From Casuarina equisetifolia (taxonomy: Eukaryota; Streptophyta; Magnoliopsida; Fagales; Casuarinaceae): 64,000 nucleotides of DNA. Position 1 is the stretch's first letter. Each line of letters opens with the position of its first letter. Where the stretch lies: positions 28,481,258 through 28,545,257 of the forward strand of contig CM052354.1 in assembly GCA_028551475.1 (NCBI GenBank), in the 5' to 3' direction. Below, one piece after another: positions 20,200 to 31,000 of the stretch. Position numbers and translations under genes: made by a program. Under the pieces are notes generated by a model. The model made no database searches. It was given only the letters and a program-made list of their open reading frames with translations, and was not told the origin of the DNA.

Positions 20200-23100
20200 C
20201 TCCCCCTTAAGCTGGTGGTTTTGGAGGTCTATAGACATCGAACATGTCAAGCTTGTTAAGTAGATACGTGTGTTGTCGTTGACAGAGAGCCTTTGTGAAT
20301 ATGTTGGCCGGTTGGTCTGTAGTGTTTATTTCACGAGTCTTGATAACTCCTTCTTGAATCTTGTCTTTCGTGACGTGGCAATCTACCTCAATATGTTTGG
20401 TCCTTTCATGAACTATAGGGTTTGTTGAAAGTTTCAAGGCTACATCATTGTCACAAAATAATGAGGTAGGACCTTTCAATCGTATGCCAAGATCACGCAA
20501 TAGTCCTCTTAACCATATGACCTCACAAGTTGTTTTTGCCATTACTCGATATTCTGATTCAGCAGATGATAAGGAAACAGTAGATTGCTTCTTTGTCTTC
20601 CAAGAAAGGAGGGAATTACCTAACTTAATGCAGAAACCTGTAGTCGATCGATGGCTCATAGGACATGTGGCATAGTCAGTATCACAATATCTTCATTTCC
20701 ATGTTGCAATTTCTAGATAATAGAAGTCCAAGATCGGGGCATCCCTTTAAGTACTTAACAACTTTGAGGGCTGCATTCATGTGAGATTGCTTCGGAGCCT
20801 GCATGAACTGACTAAGGATGTGGACCGCATAACAAATATCTGGCCTTGTCATGGTGAGGTAGATGAACTTTCCTACTAAGCGTTGATACTTAGAAGGATC
20901 CTTAAGTAACTGGTCCTTATTAGAGGATGATGTCCCAGTATCATATTCCTGTGTAGTAAGGCTTAAATTCTATTCAAAGGGAATGACAGTTGGTTTGCAA
21001 CCGGATAGACCAACATCAAAGAGGATTTCTAGGACAAATTTTCATTGACTGAGACAAATCCCCTTTTCTGAGCGTGCAATCTCAATGCCCAAGTAGTATT
21101 TAGGGGGTCTAAGGTCCTTGATGTGAAAGGTGGAGTGAAGATAAGACTTAAAATGATCAATGGCCGAAAGATTGTTACCCATGATTAAGATGTCATCCAC
21201 ATATATGAGTAAATAGATAGAGGAAGTACCTTGTCTCCAAGTAAAAAGAGCATAATCATGGCGAGATTGTCGGAAGTTCGCCGAGAGTAGAGCAGCTGTG
21301 AACTTTGCATACCATTGTCTCGAAGCTTGCTTGAGACTATATAGGAATTTACGGAGACGACAAATCCTAGACTCCCCCTGTTTGCGTAATCCTTAAGGAA
21401 GATCTATGTAGATTTCTTCATCTAAGTCACCATGGAGAAAGGCGTTATTGACGTCCATCTAATAAAGAGACCAGTCGCGTAGAGCAGCAATGGCCAGAAA
21501 GGAGCGAACAGTGTCGGCTTTGGCGATAGGAGAGAAGGTATCATGATAATCAAAACCTTCTTTCTGAGTATAGCCCTTAGCAACCAGGCGGGCCTTGTAA
21601 CGCTCAACAGATCCATCAGCACGGTGCTTGATCTTGTAGACCCACTTGCAACCAATAGGACGACGATGAAGAAGACGAGGGACAACATCCCAAGTGCGAT
21701 TGTCCGCAAGGGCATGAAGTTCAACCTCCATGGCCTGTTGCCAGCGAGGGTCAGAGGCAGCCTCATGGTAAGAGGAAGGTTCCACCTCAGTAGAGATCTG
21801 ACTGATGCAACAAAGGTGATCTGGAGATAGGAGAGCAAAACTGACATAGGAGGAGATAGGGTAGTGAGAGCCAAGAGTAGAGGAGGTGGAGCAAATGTAG
21901 TCCTAGGTCTAAGTAAGAGGATGGGTGGCCCAGCCAGATCGCCGAAGAGCGGGGTGGGGGGCAGACACGGGAGGGTCCGGAGGGGGTATAGAAAGGACGA
22001 TGGCCAAGGCATCATCAGAAACAGGATCCAGGATAGGGGAAGGGAGAGAGGAGTCCGAGGACTCATGGTGAGGAAGAGGGCTAGGGAGTATAAGAGTGGA
22101 GGGAAGGGTGAGAAGGTCAGTAGGAAAGGGTGCAGGGATGGGAGGTGCATCAGGAAGGGGGGCAGGGGTGGGATGGGGAGTAGGAAAGGGAGAGCTAAGG
22201 GCCCCTAAAAGGAGGATAGGGTGAGGCATGGGAACATGATCATCAGCCAAAAATTTTTGAGAAGGCACTGGCGGTGTGGCAGAAGAACCAATTAGAGAAT
22301 CATCCTGAAAGGAAAAAATAGCTTCGTGGAAAATAACATCGCGGCTGATGAAAAAATTACCTGAGGCAGGATCATAAACACAGTATCCCTTCTAGAGAGA
22401 GGGATAGCCCAGGAAGATACCCCGAGTGGCACGGGGAGCAAACTTGTCACGATGCCGAACAATAGTTACAAAACAAAGGCAACCAAAAACCTGAGATGGC
22501 CAAGGTCTGGGGCCCGCCCAAAGAGGAGCTCAAAAGGTGTCTTCCCATCAAGAATCCGATAAGGCATGCGATTGATCAAGTAAGCAGCAGTGACCACACA
22601 ATCGCCTCAAAATTTGTCAGGAATAGAGGCTTGGTATTTTAGAGCCTGAGCAACCTCAAGAAGATAACGATGTTTGCGTTCAACAACGCCATTTTATTGA
22701 GGAGTGTATGGACAAGAGCTCTTATGGAGAATGCCACAGTCAGAGAAGAAAGAGGAGCAAGTATGATTGAAGAAATCACGGGCATTATCAGTGTGGACAC
22801 ACTGAACAGAAGTATGAAATTGAGTGTGTATGAGGGTAAGGAACCGGGTGAGGTAAAAAAGGACTTGGGTTTTGGATTGCTTGAGGAAAACCCAAGTGCC
22901 ACAGGAAAAATCATCAACAATGGTAAGGAAAAACCAAGATCCATCACAATGGGATAAGTGATAGGGACCTCAAATGTCAAGATGGAGAAGTGAAAAAATA
23001 GAGGAAGCACAAGAGGAGCTGATGGGAAAGGGAGAGCGAGGTTGTTTGGCAAGGGGGCAAACAGGGCAGGAGGGATGAGGGAAAGAGGCGCTATGACCTA

Positions 23101-25382
23101 AGCGTTGGTGGAAAAGTAAAATATTATTATTATTAGAATTTGCATTACAAAAGGTGCCAAAAATGGGAGGAGTACATCAGGGAAATTTAAAATGTTGGGA
23201 AATAGAGGTCCAAAAATAAAGGCCTTGTCGAACTTTACCCAAGCCCATCAGTTTGCCAGTCGAACGGGCCTGAAAGAAGCAAGAGTGAGAATCAAAAAAG
23301 GCTCGACAAGTATTGTTGGCACAAGCTTTGGAAACGGAGATAAGATTAAAGCAGAAGTGGGGAACATAAAGAACATTTTTGAGAATAAATGTGGGAGTAA
23401 GGTGGACATCACCAATTTTGGTGATAGATGTGACATCTCCAGTGGGAAGATGCACAGTCATGGAAGAATGAGTGGTGTGGATGGTGAAAAAAAATTTTGG
23501 ATCGCAAATAATGTGATCACTGGCGCCTGAATCAATAAGCCAATTAGTGGATAAAATGGAACTCATAAAGTAAAAGGAAGTACCTCCAAAGCTAGCAATT
23601 TTATCAGGTTGGCCCATCTACTGGAAAGCTTGAATAATCTGACAAATCTGGGCCTTGTTTATCTCGGGAAATAACAGCATTGGAGGCAATTAATGTCATT
23701 AGAGTCACGTTCACCGTGACGTCCATGTAATTTCCAACAAGTGGCCTTAGTGTGGTTGGTGCGCTTGCAATGTTCACAAAATAAATGATTGGACCGAACC
23801 CGAGTGGTATTTGGCTCGCTAGACTCGTTGGGCCCATTGGGCCCGTTCGGCCCGTTGGAGCAACGCGCGCACGCATTACTCAGCCCGCGTGATCCCCTGT
23901 GCGCAGGTGCACTAACAGCGTGCTACGGGCCGTCGATCTGCGATCCAGGCGAGATGAGTTGAGAGTCGTCGGATGGAGCTGAAGGCATGATGAAGTGAGG
24001 ACCGTCGGATCTAGGTAAATGCCTAGAGCCGGCGGATCCAAATAGAGGGGGGACTCCCTCAAGAAACCCTTGGGAGCCCGCTGAGGTAGCAAAGCCGCCC
24101 CTGAGCCCGCGGGCGGCGATGGCGTTCTGAGAGGCGGTGGTGTAAGTGACGAGGATGATAGAGTTGCCAACCCGAAGGTATTCCGCCGAGGCTAATCGGT
24201 GGCTTTCCTCCTGCACAGCAAGGAAGAGGAGATGGCGGAGCGACCGCGGCGGTTCCATGGCGAGAACTTGGGAGCAAAACGATGCGAAGGAATCGTTCAA
24301 GATAAGGAGGAACCGCGTGAGGCATTGTTCCTCCTTGAGCCGCTGTGATTGCTGGAGGGTTGAGTCGGGGCCGATAAGAAGTTCTGTGATCTGATCGAGT
24401 TCATGGCAAAGAGCCACGAATTGGTTGTAGATCACAGAAACAACAAGGTTTCCTTGGCGGAGGTCGGCGAGACGTTGTTCGATCTGAAAAATACGAACGA
24501 GATCGGAGCGGCCGTAGAGTTCCTAGAGATTTTCCTAAAGAGTGTGAGCGTCTTCGGTGGGCGGAAGAGCGGCGACGACGTCAGGAGCTAGGGTGTTCCC
24601 GATCCAGGAACAAACAAGTTGGGTGCATTTCCGCCACTGGCGGCGGAGTCGCCTGGTGGTCGGGAGAGGAACAACGCCGACGATGAAGCCGTCTTTATCC
24701 TTCGTGACGAGAGCACAACGGAATTTGCGAGACCACAGGGAGTAGTTCTCGACGTCGGTGAGAACATAGGAGATGAGATGGATTTCAGGGCTGTCAGTAG
24801 AGGCTGTGAAAAGAGGATCGCCCGGTTTAGGGCGGCCGGCGGTGAAGTACGGCAACAAAATTGGGGAAGAATTTGGGTAAGGATTTGGTCCCCAACCCGA
24901 AAAACCAGGGTAGGGATCCAAACCCGAATTCGGACCCACGGGAGCAGTCAGAGCAGTGCGGTTCGGGTTGCCGGAGGAGGTCGGGGTGGGATCCAAACCC
25001 AAAGGGTCGAGCAGGAGGGACCCGGGAGCAATGGGGGCCGGGTAGAGGTAGGGGCCCAGGGGATGGGGTGGGCCAGGGAAGGGTGCCAAAGGTGGCTAGA
25101 GGGGCCCAAGAGGGGCTGAAAGAAGCCAGCGGGCCCAAAACCAACTAAGGGTTCATGGGCCACGGTAGAGTCCGTGTTGGAGAGGACCTGGGGAGAGGAG
25201 TGGGAGACATTGGTGAGGTCTTCCACCAAGGTAGGGGCATCGGGGTCATTAGGGGAGGTCGACATGAGGGAAATAGGGAAAGAGAGGAGCGATCAAGGGA
25301 GGGCATGGAAAAAAAAAAGGAGGGTGTGGAAGCGAGAGGCTAGGAAGGAAAAAAAAATTTTTAGTCTACGCTCGTGATACCA

Positions 25383-25609
25383 TATCACAAGTTGGGAGAA
25401 AACTTTTTGTGTACTAGTTTAAGAAAAAGCTTTACATATGGTGTCCTTATATAATGAGAGGATCAACCATGAAAGGAAATATACGAGAGAATAAGGAAAA
25501 AATAATTCTACCTAACACAATTATATTTTCCCAAATAATGCAATATACATGGAAATAATAATCCTAAATAAGGACCGTATAATCCTATTAAGCACGGGTA
25601 TCTCCAACA
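25383..25609 (-). repeat. 5' LTR of the copia element
   Basis: About 227 bp, matching 19,975-20,199. Its inner edge adjoins a primer-binding site for initiator tRNA-Met. The short flanks (GCAAT on the left, ATAAT on the right) resemble each other only partly, so a clean 5-bp target duplication is not proven. Confidence 0.9.
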
Positions 25610-25737
25610 ATAATAACAAATGATCATGGTAGGGCCTCTAAATTGGGAAGATAATGGTCAAATCAGTATCTAAATCAAAGTTCAAATACCATACCTTTTG
25701 TAGTCAAAATTTAATTTTGTTAAAACAAATGAAAAAG

Positions 25738-25991
25738 GACACGAAACTGGGGGCCACGGACTTCAAGTCTAAGACAGACCAACGCATGGATTTCAAAGCC
25801 AAATCTTCAACCTCCCGTTTTCCTGAAATCGACGGCTGCGAATCCATCCGATACCCGACACGGTTTCTTCCACGGAACACGTCTGTCGCTAATGGCAAAT
25901 CTGAAATTCCTGGCCCCCAGTAATTTCGAGAAATTCCAAGTCCAAACGTTATCCCCCTTACGCGACTCCACGTCCGACGACCTCCTATAAA
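25738..25991 (+). promoter_or_regulatory. Conserved promoter block of cystatin copy 4
   Basis: Contains TTCAAGTCTAAGACAGACCA near 25,761, CCTCCCGTTTTCCTGAAATC near 25,811, GACGGCTGCGAATCC near 25,831 and CCACGTCCGACGACC near 25,968. TATAAA follows at 25,986-25,991, 62 bp before the ATG. Closely similar to copies 2 and 3. Confidence 0.55.
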
Positions 25992-26047
25992 TTGAATAAT
26001 CGTCCATCATTCTCTATCAAATTCATAAGAAAAAACCAGCCATTACA

Positions 26048-26404
26048 ATGAAAGCACAGTGGATCTGCCTTCTCGCCCTCCTCGTCCTGCCATTCTTGTC
26101 TTCCGCCGTCGCTGTCGGTGGCGGTCACCTCCTCGGTGGGTATGAGCCCATCAAGAACATCAGCGATCCTCATGTGAAAGAGATTGGGGCCTTTGCGGTG
26201 GAGGAATACAACAAGCAGACGAAAGCCCACTTGAAGTTCGTCGCCGTGGTCAAAGGCGAGCAGCAGGTCGTGGCCGGCATCAATTACCGCCTCATCGTGA
26301 AGGCAAAGGATAGGTATGTCGTCAAGAGCTACGAGGCTGTCGTGTATGAGAAAGCCTGGGAGCACTACAGGAACCTCACCTCGTTTAAGCCTGTTAAGCC
26401 ATGA
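26048..26404 (+). CDS. Phytocystatin (cysteine protease inhibitor) copy 4
   Basis: Single exon, 118 residues. A signal peptide lies at about 1-20 (MKAQWICLLALLVLPFLSSA). Gly-Gly is at 30-31 (with a further GGG at 24-26), the helix motif IGAFAVEEYNK at about 46-56, the first loop QVVAG at 73-77, and Ala-Trp at 103-104 in the second loop. It is most like copy 2, ends in SFKPVKP, and shares that copy's leader and TATA context. The likely role is inhibition of papain-type proteases in the secretory path. The copia element lies between this gene and copy 3, ending about 440 bp upstream of this ATG. Confidence 0.92.
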   Translation: MKAQWICLLALLVLPFLSSAVAVGGGHLLGGYEPIKNISDPHVKEIGAFAVEEYNKQTKAHLKFVAVVKGEQQVVAGINYRLIVKAKDRYVVKSYEAVVYEKAWEHYRNLTSFKPVKP

Positions 26405-28049
26405 ATGGGTGATAGTTATCCGTTGGGTAGGAAATAAGCCTTTCTTTGTCTGTTGAATGTTTTGTATTAGAAATTCTATTGTTCATTTCTGTTTGTATTT
26501 TTTATGATTTTGTATTTGACGTGGAGAATAAGAAAAGGCTAAGAATGTTGGATAATTAACTTTCAAATCTCTTCAATCATATTTTTGGTTAAATTCGAGT
26601 ATGTTTCGAGACTCTTTCCAATTTTACGTTTTCCTAAGTCTATCCATGCCAAAAAGGGAACTGAAAAGGCAACGTAAATGGCGAGGAATAATTTTGTAAA
26701 GACTGTTCTTTCACATGCGAGATACCACGTATTGAAATCATCTTATTGCCGAGAATATCTATGAGACAGAGACAGAAAATAATGAAAGCAAGATTTTTAG
26801 AAGGCTAGGAGTTTTCCGGAAGACAGTAACTTTGTTGCCGGTGGAAATTAAATGAGGACAAAGGTGAATTGTGGTTGGAAAAGCACATTCTGAGGTGACC
26901 AATAATGGCATGCAGGATAAGATGCAGAAAAAGATGTGGGGTTGGAGGAAAGGCATGTGAATATGAAGGTGGAAAGCACTAGGTCATGGCAGGAAGCATG
27001 GGCATGTGGGTGCCCAACAAAAGGAATCAGGATCACCTACCTTCTTCTGTTGTAAAATCCAAATTTTAAACGCATGGAAAATTAATGAAGTTGTTAGAAT
27101 TCCTTGAGATTAATAAATCACACAACTTATAATTTCATGTAAAACTCTGATCTAATACTTTTTCATAATTCAAGTTTGACATTGGATCATATATAAATTT
27201 TTTTATATAATAATATCGAATCCTAATTTAAGTCTTGAGCAATTAGTAATTAATTACTAAACTATTAACTCATAAATTAATATAAAATCTTTTAGATATA
27301 GATAAAACTAATATTATTTTTAACTTGATCTTTTATATATTCCCTTTTGTATAGCTAACACAAAAAAAGTAAACCTTAGGGCAAGGCTTGGCTTAGTGGT
27401 ATTTTCTAAACCAAATTCTAACAAGCAATTCCACCAATCCTTGTAATTGAAAGGCTTTTTTTATTTGAAAAAAATGCAGCTAATAATCCCACTTTCCAAC
27501 CTATGAACTATCGCCACGCATATCCATTTGACCAAACAGTTCCATAATCTGCTATAAGAAAAAAGGAATTTAAAATGGAGTGTTTGTACTATTTAAATAA
27601 TTGAAGTTGTTTAGGATTAATAATATATTTCATAAACAAACACAACGACTTTCCAGTAGGTATAAAGCCCAAAGCTAGAGCGGTAGATCTTATAAATTTT
27701 ACAGAATTTAGCAAAACTCAACAGAAATCGTTCTATTTTGAAAGCGGGAGAATTAGGGGAAAAAAATATATGGAAATAATTGGCGGAGAAAAGGATACAC
27801 ATACACACACATCAACACTTCGAAGCTCGGACCACGCATGATCACAAGCACAAATCCTTCCGTCTCTGTCATCGGCGTCGACTTCTGAGTCCGTGACACC
27901 AGGTTTGGCGACGATACAAAGGAGGGAGGGGGAGAAAAAAAGCAGGAAAGATAGGGAACTGCGTGTCAAGCCCACCGGCGGAGGCGGAGGGGCGCTCGCG
28001 GGAGAAGCAGAAGAGTACGGTGGAGAGCAAGCCGGCGCTTCCATCGGAG
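26405..28049. other. Intergenic region between cystatin copy 4 and MO25
   Basis: The first ~150 bp is the cystatin 3' trailer (GGAGAATAAGAAAAGGCTAAG near 26,522). The rest is AT-rich without a recognised gene. About 27,800-28,049 is G+C-richer and purine-rich and probably holds the MO25 promoter and 5' UTR. Confidence 0.5.
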
Positions 28050-31000
28050 ATGAAAGGCCTCTTCAAGTCCAAGCCTCGCACCCCCGCCGACGTCGTCCGC
28101 CAGACGCGCGATCTCCTCGTCTACGTCCAGCGCGGCGCCTCCGATACTCGCGAGAGCAAGCGCGAGGAGAAGGTTCGTCTTTTGCTATTTGGATCTATTA
28201 CTGTTGATCGACTCGGATATGAGCCTATTCGGATTTGCGGATCCGGATAGGTCCTGAATTGTGAAGATCTTTTGCTATTAGCTCGTTAAATACGTGAGTT
28301 TTTTGAGTTCTGCGTCTGGTTTTGCGATTGAAAAGTGATGTATTTTACGTCAATCTAGGCGAAGAGTAGAATTTGCACCGATTGCCGTGTCTTTGATCTA
28401 ATTTATGGTTCTGGATAATGAGCTGGTTGATTGAAGAAAAAATTACTTTGCGTTTGGTTCGTTCGGTAGAAAATCAAAAAACTTAACCTCAATCAAGGTG
28501 GATGGTAGAATTGGCTTTCTAACTAGATTTCGTTCTACTTTCTGGTTCTGATGATGGAGTATGTAAAAGTCAAAAGCTGAATTATATTTGAGTCTATGCT
28601 AGAGCATTTTAGCTGTAAAATTTAATTTACTACTTTGACTTTTAGTTTTCCATTGCGTAAGAGAGATCCAGTTGTGTTTTCTTGTTTCATCACGTAAACT
28701 GATCACTTAGGTATAGGTAGATTCTCAATGAATTTGAACTTTTAAGAACCTTTTTGTTCATCGATTCTTGTTTAGTTATTAAGCTTTTTTTTTTTTTTTT
28801 TAATCTCTTGGCCAGTTGAATCTTGAATTGTTGTTTTGCAGAATGCTGCAATCTGGTAGCTTTTAACCTTTAAGGTTCCTTGTGGTGTATGTATAGGTCA
28901 GCCTTGATTTTGCTTGCATCATGTTGTGTTTGCAGTAAATTGAAAATTTACGGGGTGATACTTATCTTGTAATTGTTGGTCAAATACTTGTCTATGCATG
29001 AATTAGGTTTAGTCTTGTGCAAGTTCAGAGCTGAATAGCCAGCTATTCGGACTGCTATTGAGTTTCTGCTATTCATACTTTACGAACAATTGGAGAGTAT
29101 GCGGGTACATGGTTTGTGCATGCTGATACTTTTAGATAAATTGTTTGATGGATGTAGAAATTACATTCCGGTTGAACTGTGTGATTAATATAAGATACTT
29201 GTTTATAATTTAAATAAGTTGGATCGTGAAAGTGGTAATAATGTTCTTGAAAACAAATAAACATGGTGCTAGAGTTTTGGAACCTTTCTGATCATAGTGA
29301 ACGTTTATCTGTGACTTTTCTCAGGTGAGTGCTTGACCTATCTAATGCATTGTGCACTGCAAGTTGTTGAAATTTACCTTGCTTTTCATTTTGCATTTCT
29401 TGGCAGATGTTGGAGCTAGCTAAAAATATCAGGGAGCTAAAGTCGATTCTTTATGGCAATAGTGAGTCAGAGCCAGTTGCAGAAGCTTGTGCACAGTTGA
29501 CACAGGAGTTCTTCAAAGAGAACACCCTGCGGCTTCTGATATCATGTCTTCCAAAATTAAATTTGGAGGTAAGCATAACTTGATTCCTACAGCTGCATAT
29601 TAGATAGTATGGTGGACTAACCAGGCAACAAATCCACAAAGACTAAAAGCAGCTAATGCCTTGTGCTCTTCTCTACAAAGTATAACTTGTTATTAATCTG
29701 GTGAGATTATCTTTTGTAGGCCCGAAAAGATGCCACTCAAGTTGTTGCAAATTTGCAAAGGCAACAAGTTCATTCAAGACTAATTGCATCCGATTACTTG
29801 GAAGCAAACATAGATCTCATGGATATCTTGATACCAGGGTGAGTGACCCAATAGAAATTTGGAATTGTTAGACTTATTAATCCACGATGATGTCCTTCTG
29901 GATGGTCTTCCATTTAATATTTTGTAACTGAGGTTTCTCTTATATGATAGTCTAAATAATAATTATCTCTAGTATTCCTGATCTTGGTGTGCTTCTGATT
30001 TCGAATTGTTGGAGAAAAAGAACTCATTGGACTTGATGCTGCTATAGTTTGTTCCTGTTTCTACTGAACATGGTCATAATCCCTGCTCTGGACTACTCCA
30101 TGGTCACTGGATTCCATGAATCCTGGAAGGAGAATTAATAATGTCTTATTATTTTTGCCAGATTCATGTTAGAGTATCTCTTTTGGCAAACCAAGGATTT
30201 TTTTCCATTTGATTATACCCATGCCAGAAACAGTTCAATTAAAATCCCAATTGATTTAAGTTATAAGTGTTCTGTCTAGACTAGACTTTAATCTCGTCTG
30301 GGTGTTCAATAAATCATAAAAGGATTATTATGGTATTGTTTGAATTTAAGCTCTTAGTTTTAATTACAGAATAACTGATCATTAAGAAAAAGTTCCTTGG
30401 TTTAGAGTAGTTTCCAGACCAGGGCTTGTGGTTTGCCACGCACATCAATGGGGAAAATTTATCACATTGTAATCTGTACTTCAGATGACTGATGTTTTGG
30501 GGTTTTAGACTCTCGTTTTTCCTTTTTCATTGGCCCGTGTTAGAGTCCCGCTTCTAATGGTAGAATGTTGTTTCTTTTAGGTATGAAAACACAGACATGG
30601 CTTTACACTATGGTGCAATGCTGAGGGAGTGTATACGCCACCAGAGTGTTGCAAGGTGAGCAAAAGGGATCTGTATGTTGCCTCTTTTGTTGATTGGATC
30701 AATATATTGTTAAAATTTTTACTTTGTTGATAACTTTGTCTTATAGATTTCACATTTTGGACAGAGTTCTTGATTTGCCTTTTCCCTAGATGGATCTATC
30801 TTTTCTTTTGCAATTTTGGCCAACTTTTGAGTTGTTTCAGCATGATTTCTTTGTGATGTGTGTGCTGTATTTCTTACGACTTGCTGATTTTTCTGGTTTA
30901 ATTGCAGATATGTTTTAGAATCTCAGCACATGAAGAAGTTTTTTGATTATATTCAGCTTCCAAATTTTGACATTGCTGCTGATGCTGCTGCAACCTTTAA

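Larger units (their letters stand above)
19975..25609 (-). mobile_element. Ty1/copia LTR retrotransposon, nearly full-length but broken
   Basis: Element of about 5.6 kb bounded by two ~226 bp LTRs (19,975-20,199 and 25,383-25,609). I count about nine differences between the LTRs by eye, roughly 96% identity, so the insertion is recent on a plant time scale (of the order of one to a few million years). Minus-strand order from the right is as follows. A primer-binding site matching initiator tRNA-Met (TGGTATCA) lies next to the right LTR. Gag-like sequence spans about 23,880-25,265, with a CCHC zinc knuckle near 23,730-23,790. Next come aspartic protease (IDSGASDH) near 23,500-23,560, GAG-pre-integrase near 23,180-23,240, integrase about 22,330-23,150, reverse transcriptase about 20,700-21,785, and RNase H (SLSSAESEY) at 20,207-20,659. 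A purine-rich tract adjoins the left LTR. The pol order (integrase before RT) is diagnostic of copia. The coding region has several interruptions, so it is judged inactive. Confidence 0.92.

Noticed and set aside
21422-25377. Many long open frames on the plus strand inside the copia element
   Set aside because: They are antisense shadows of gag and pol with low-complexity Gly/Arg/Lys-rich translations.
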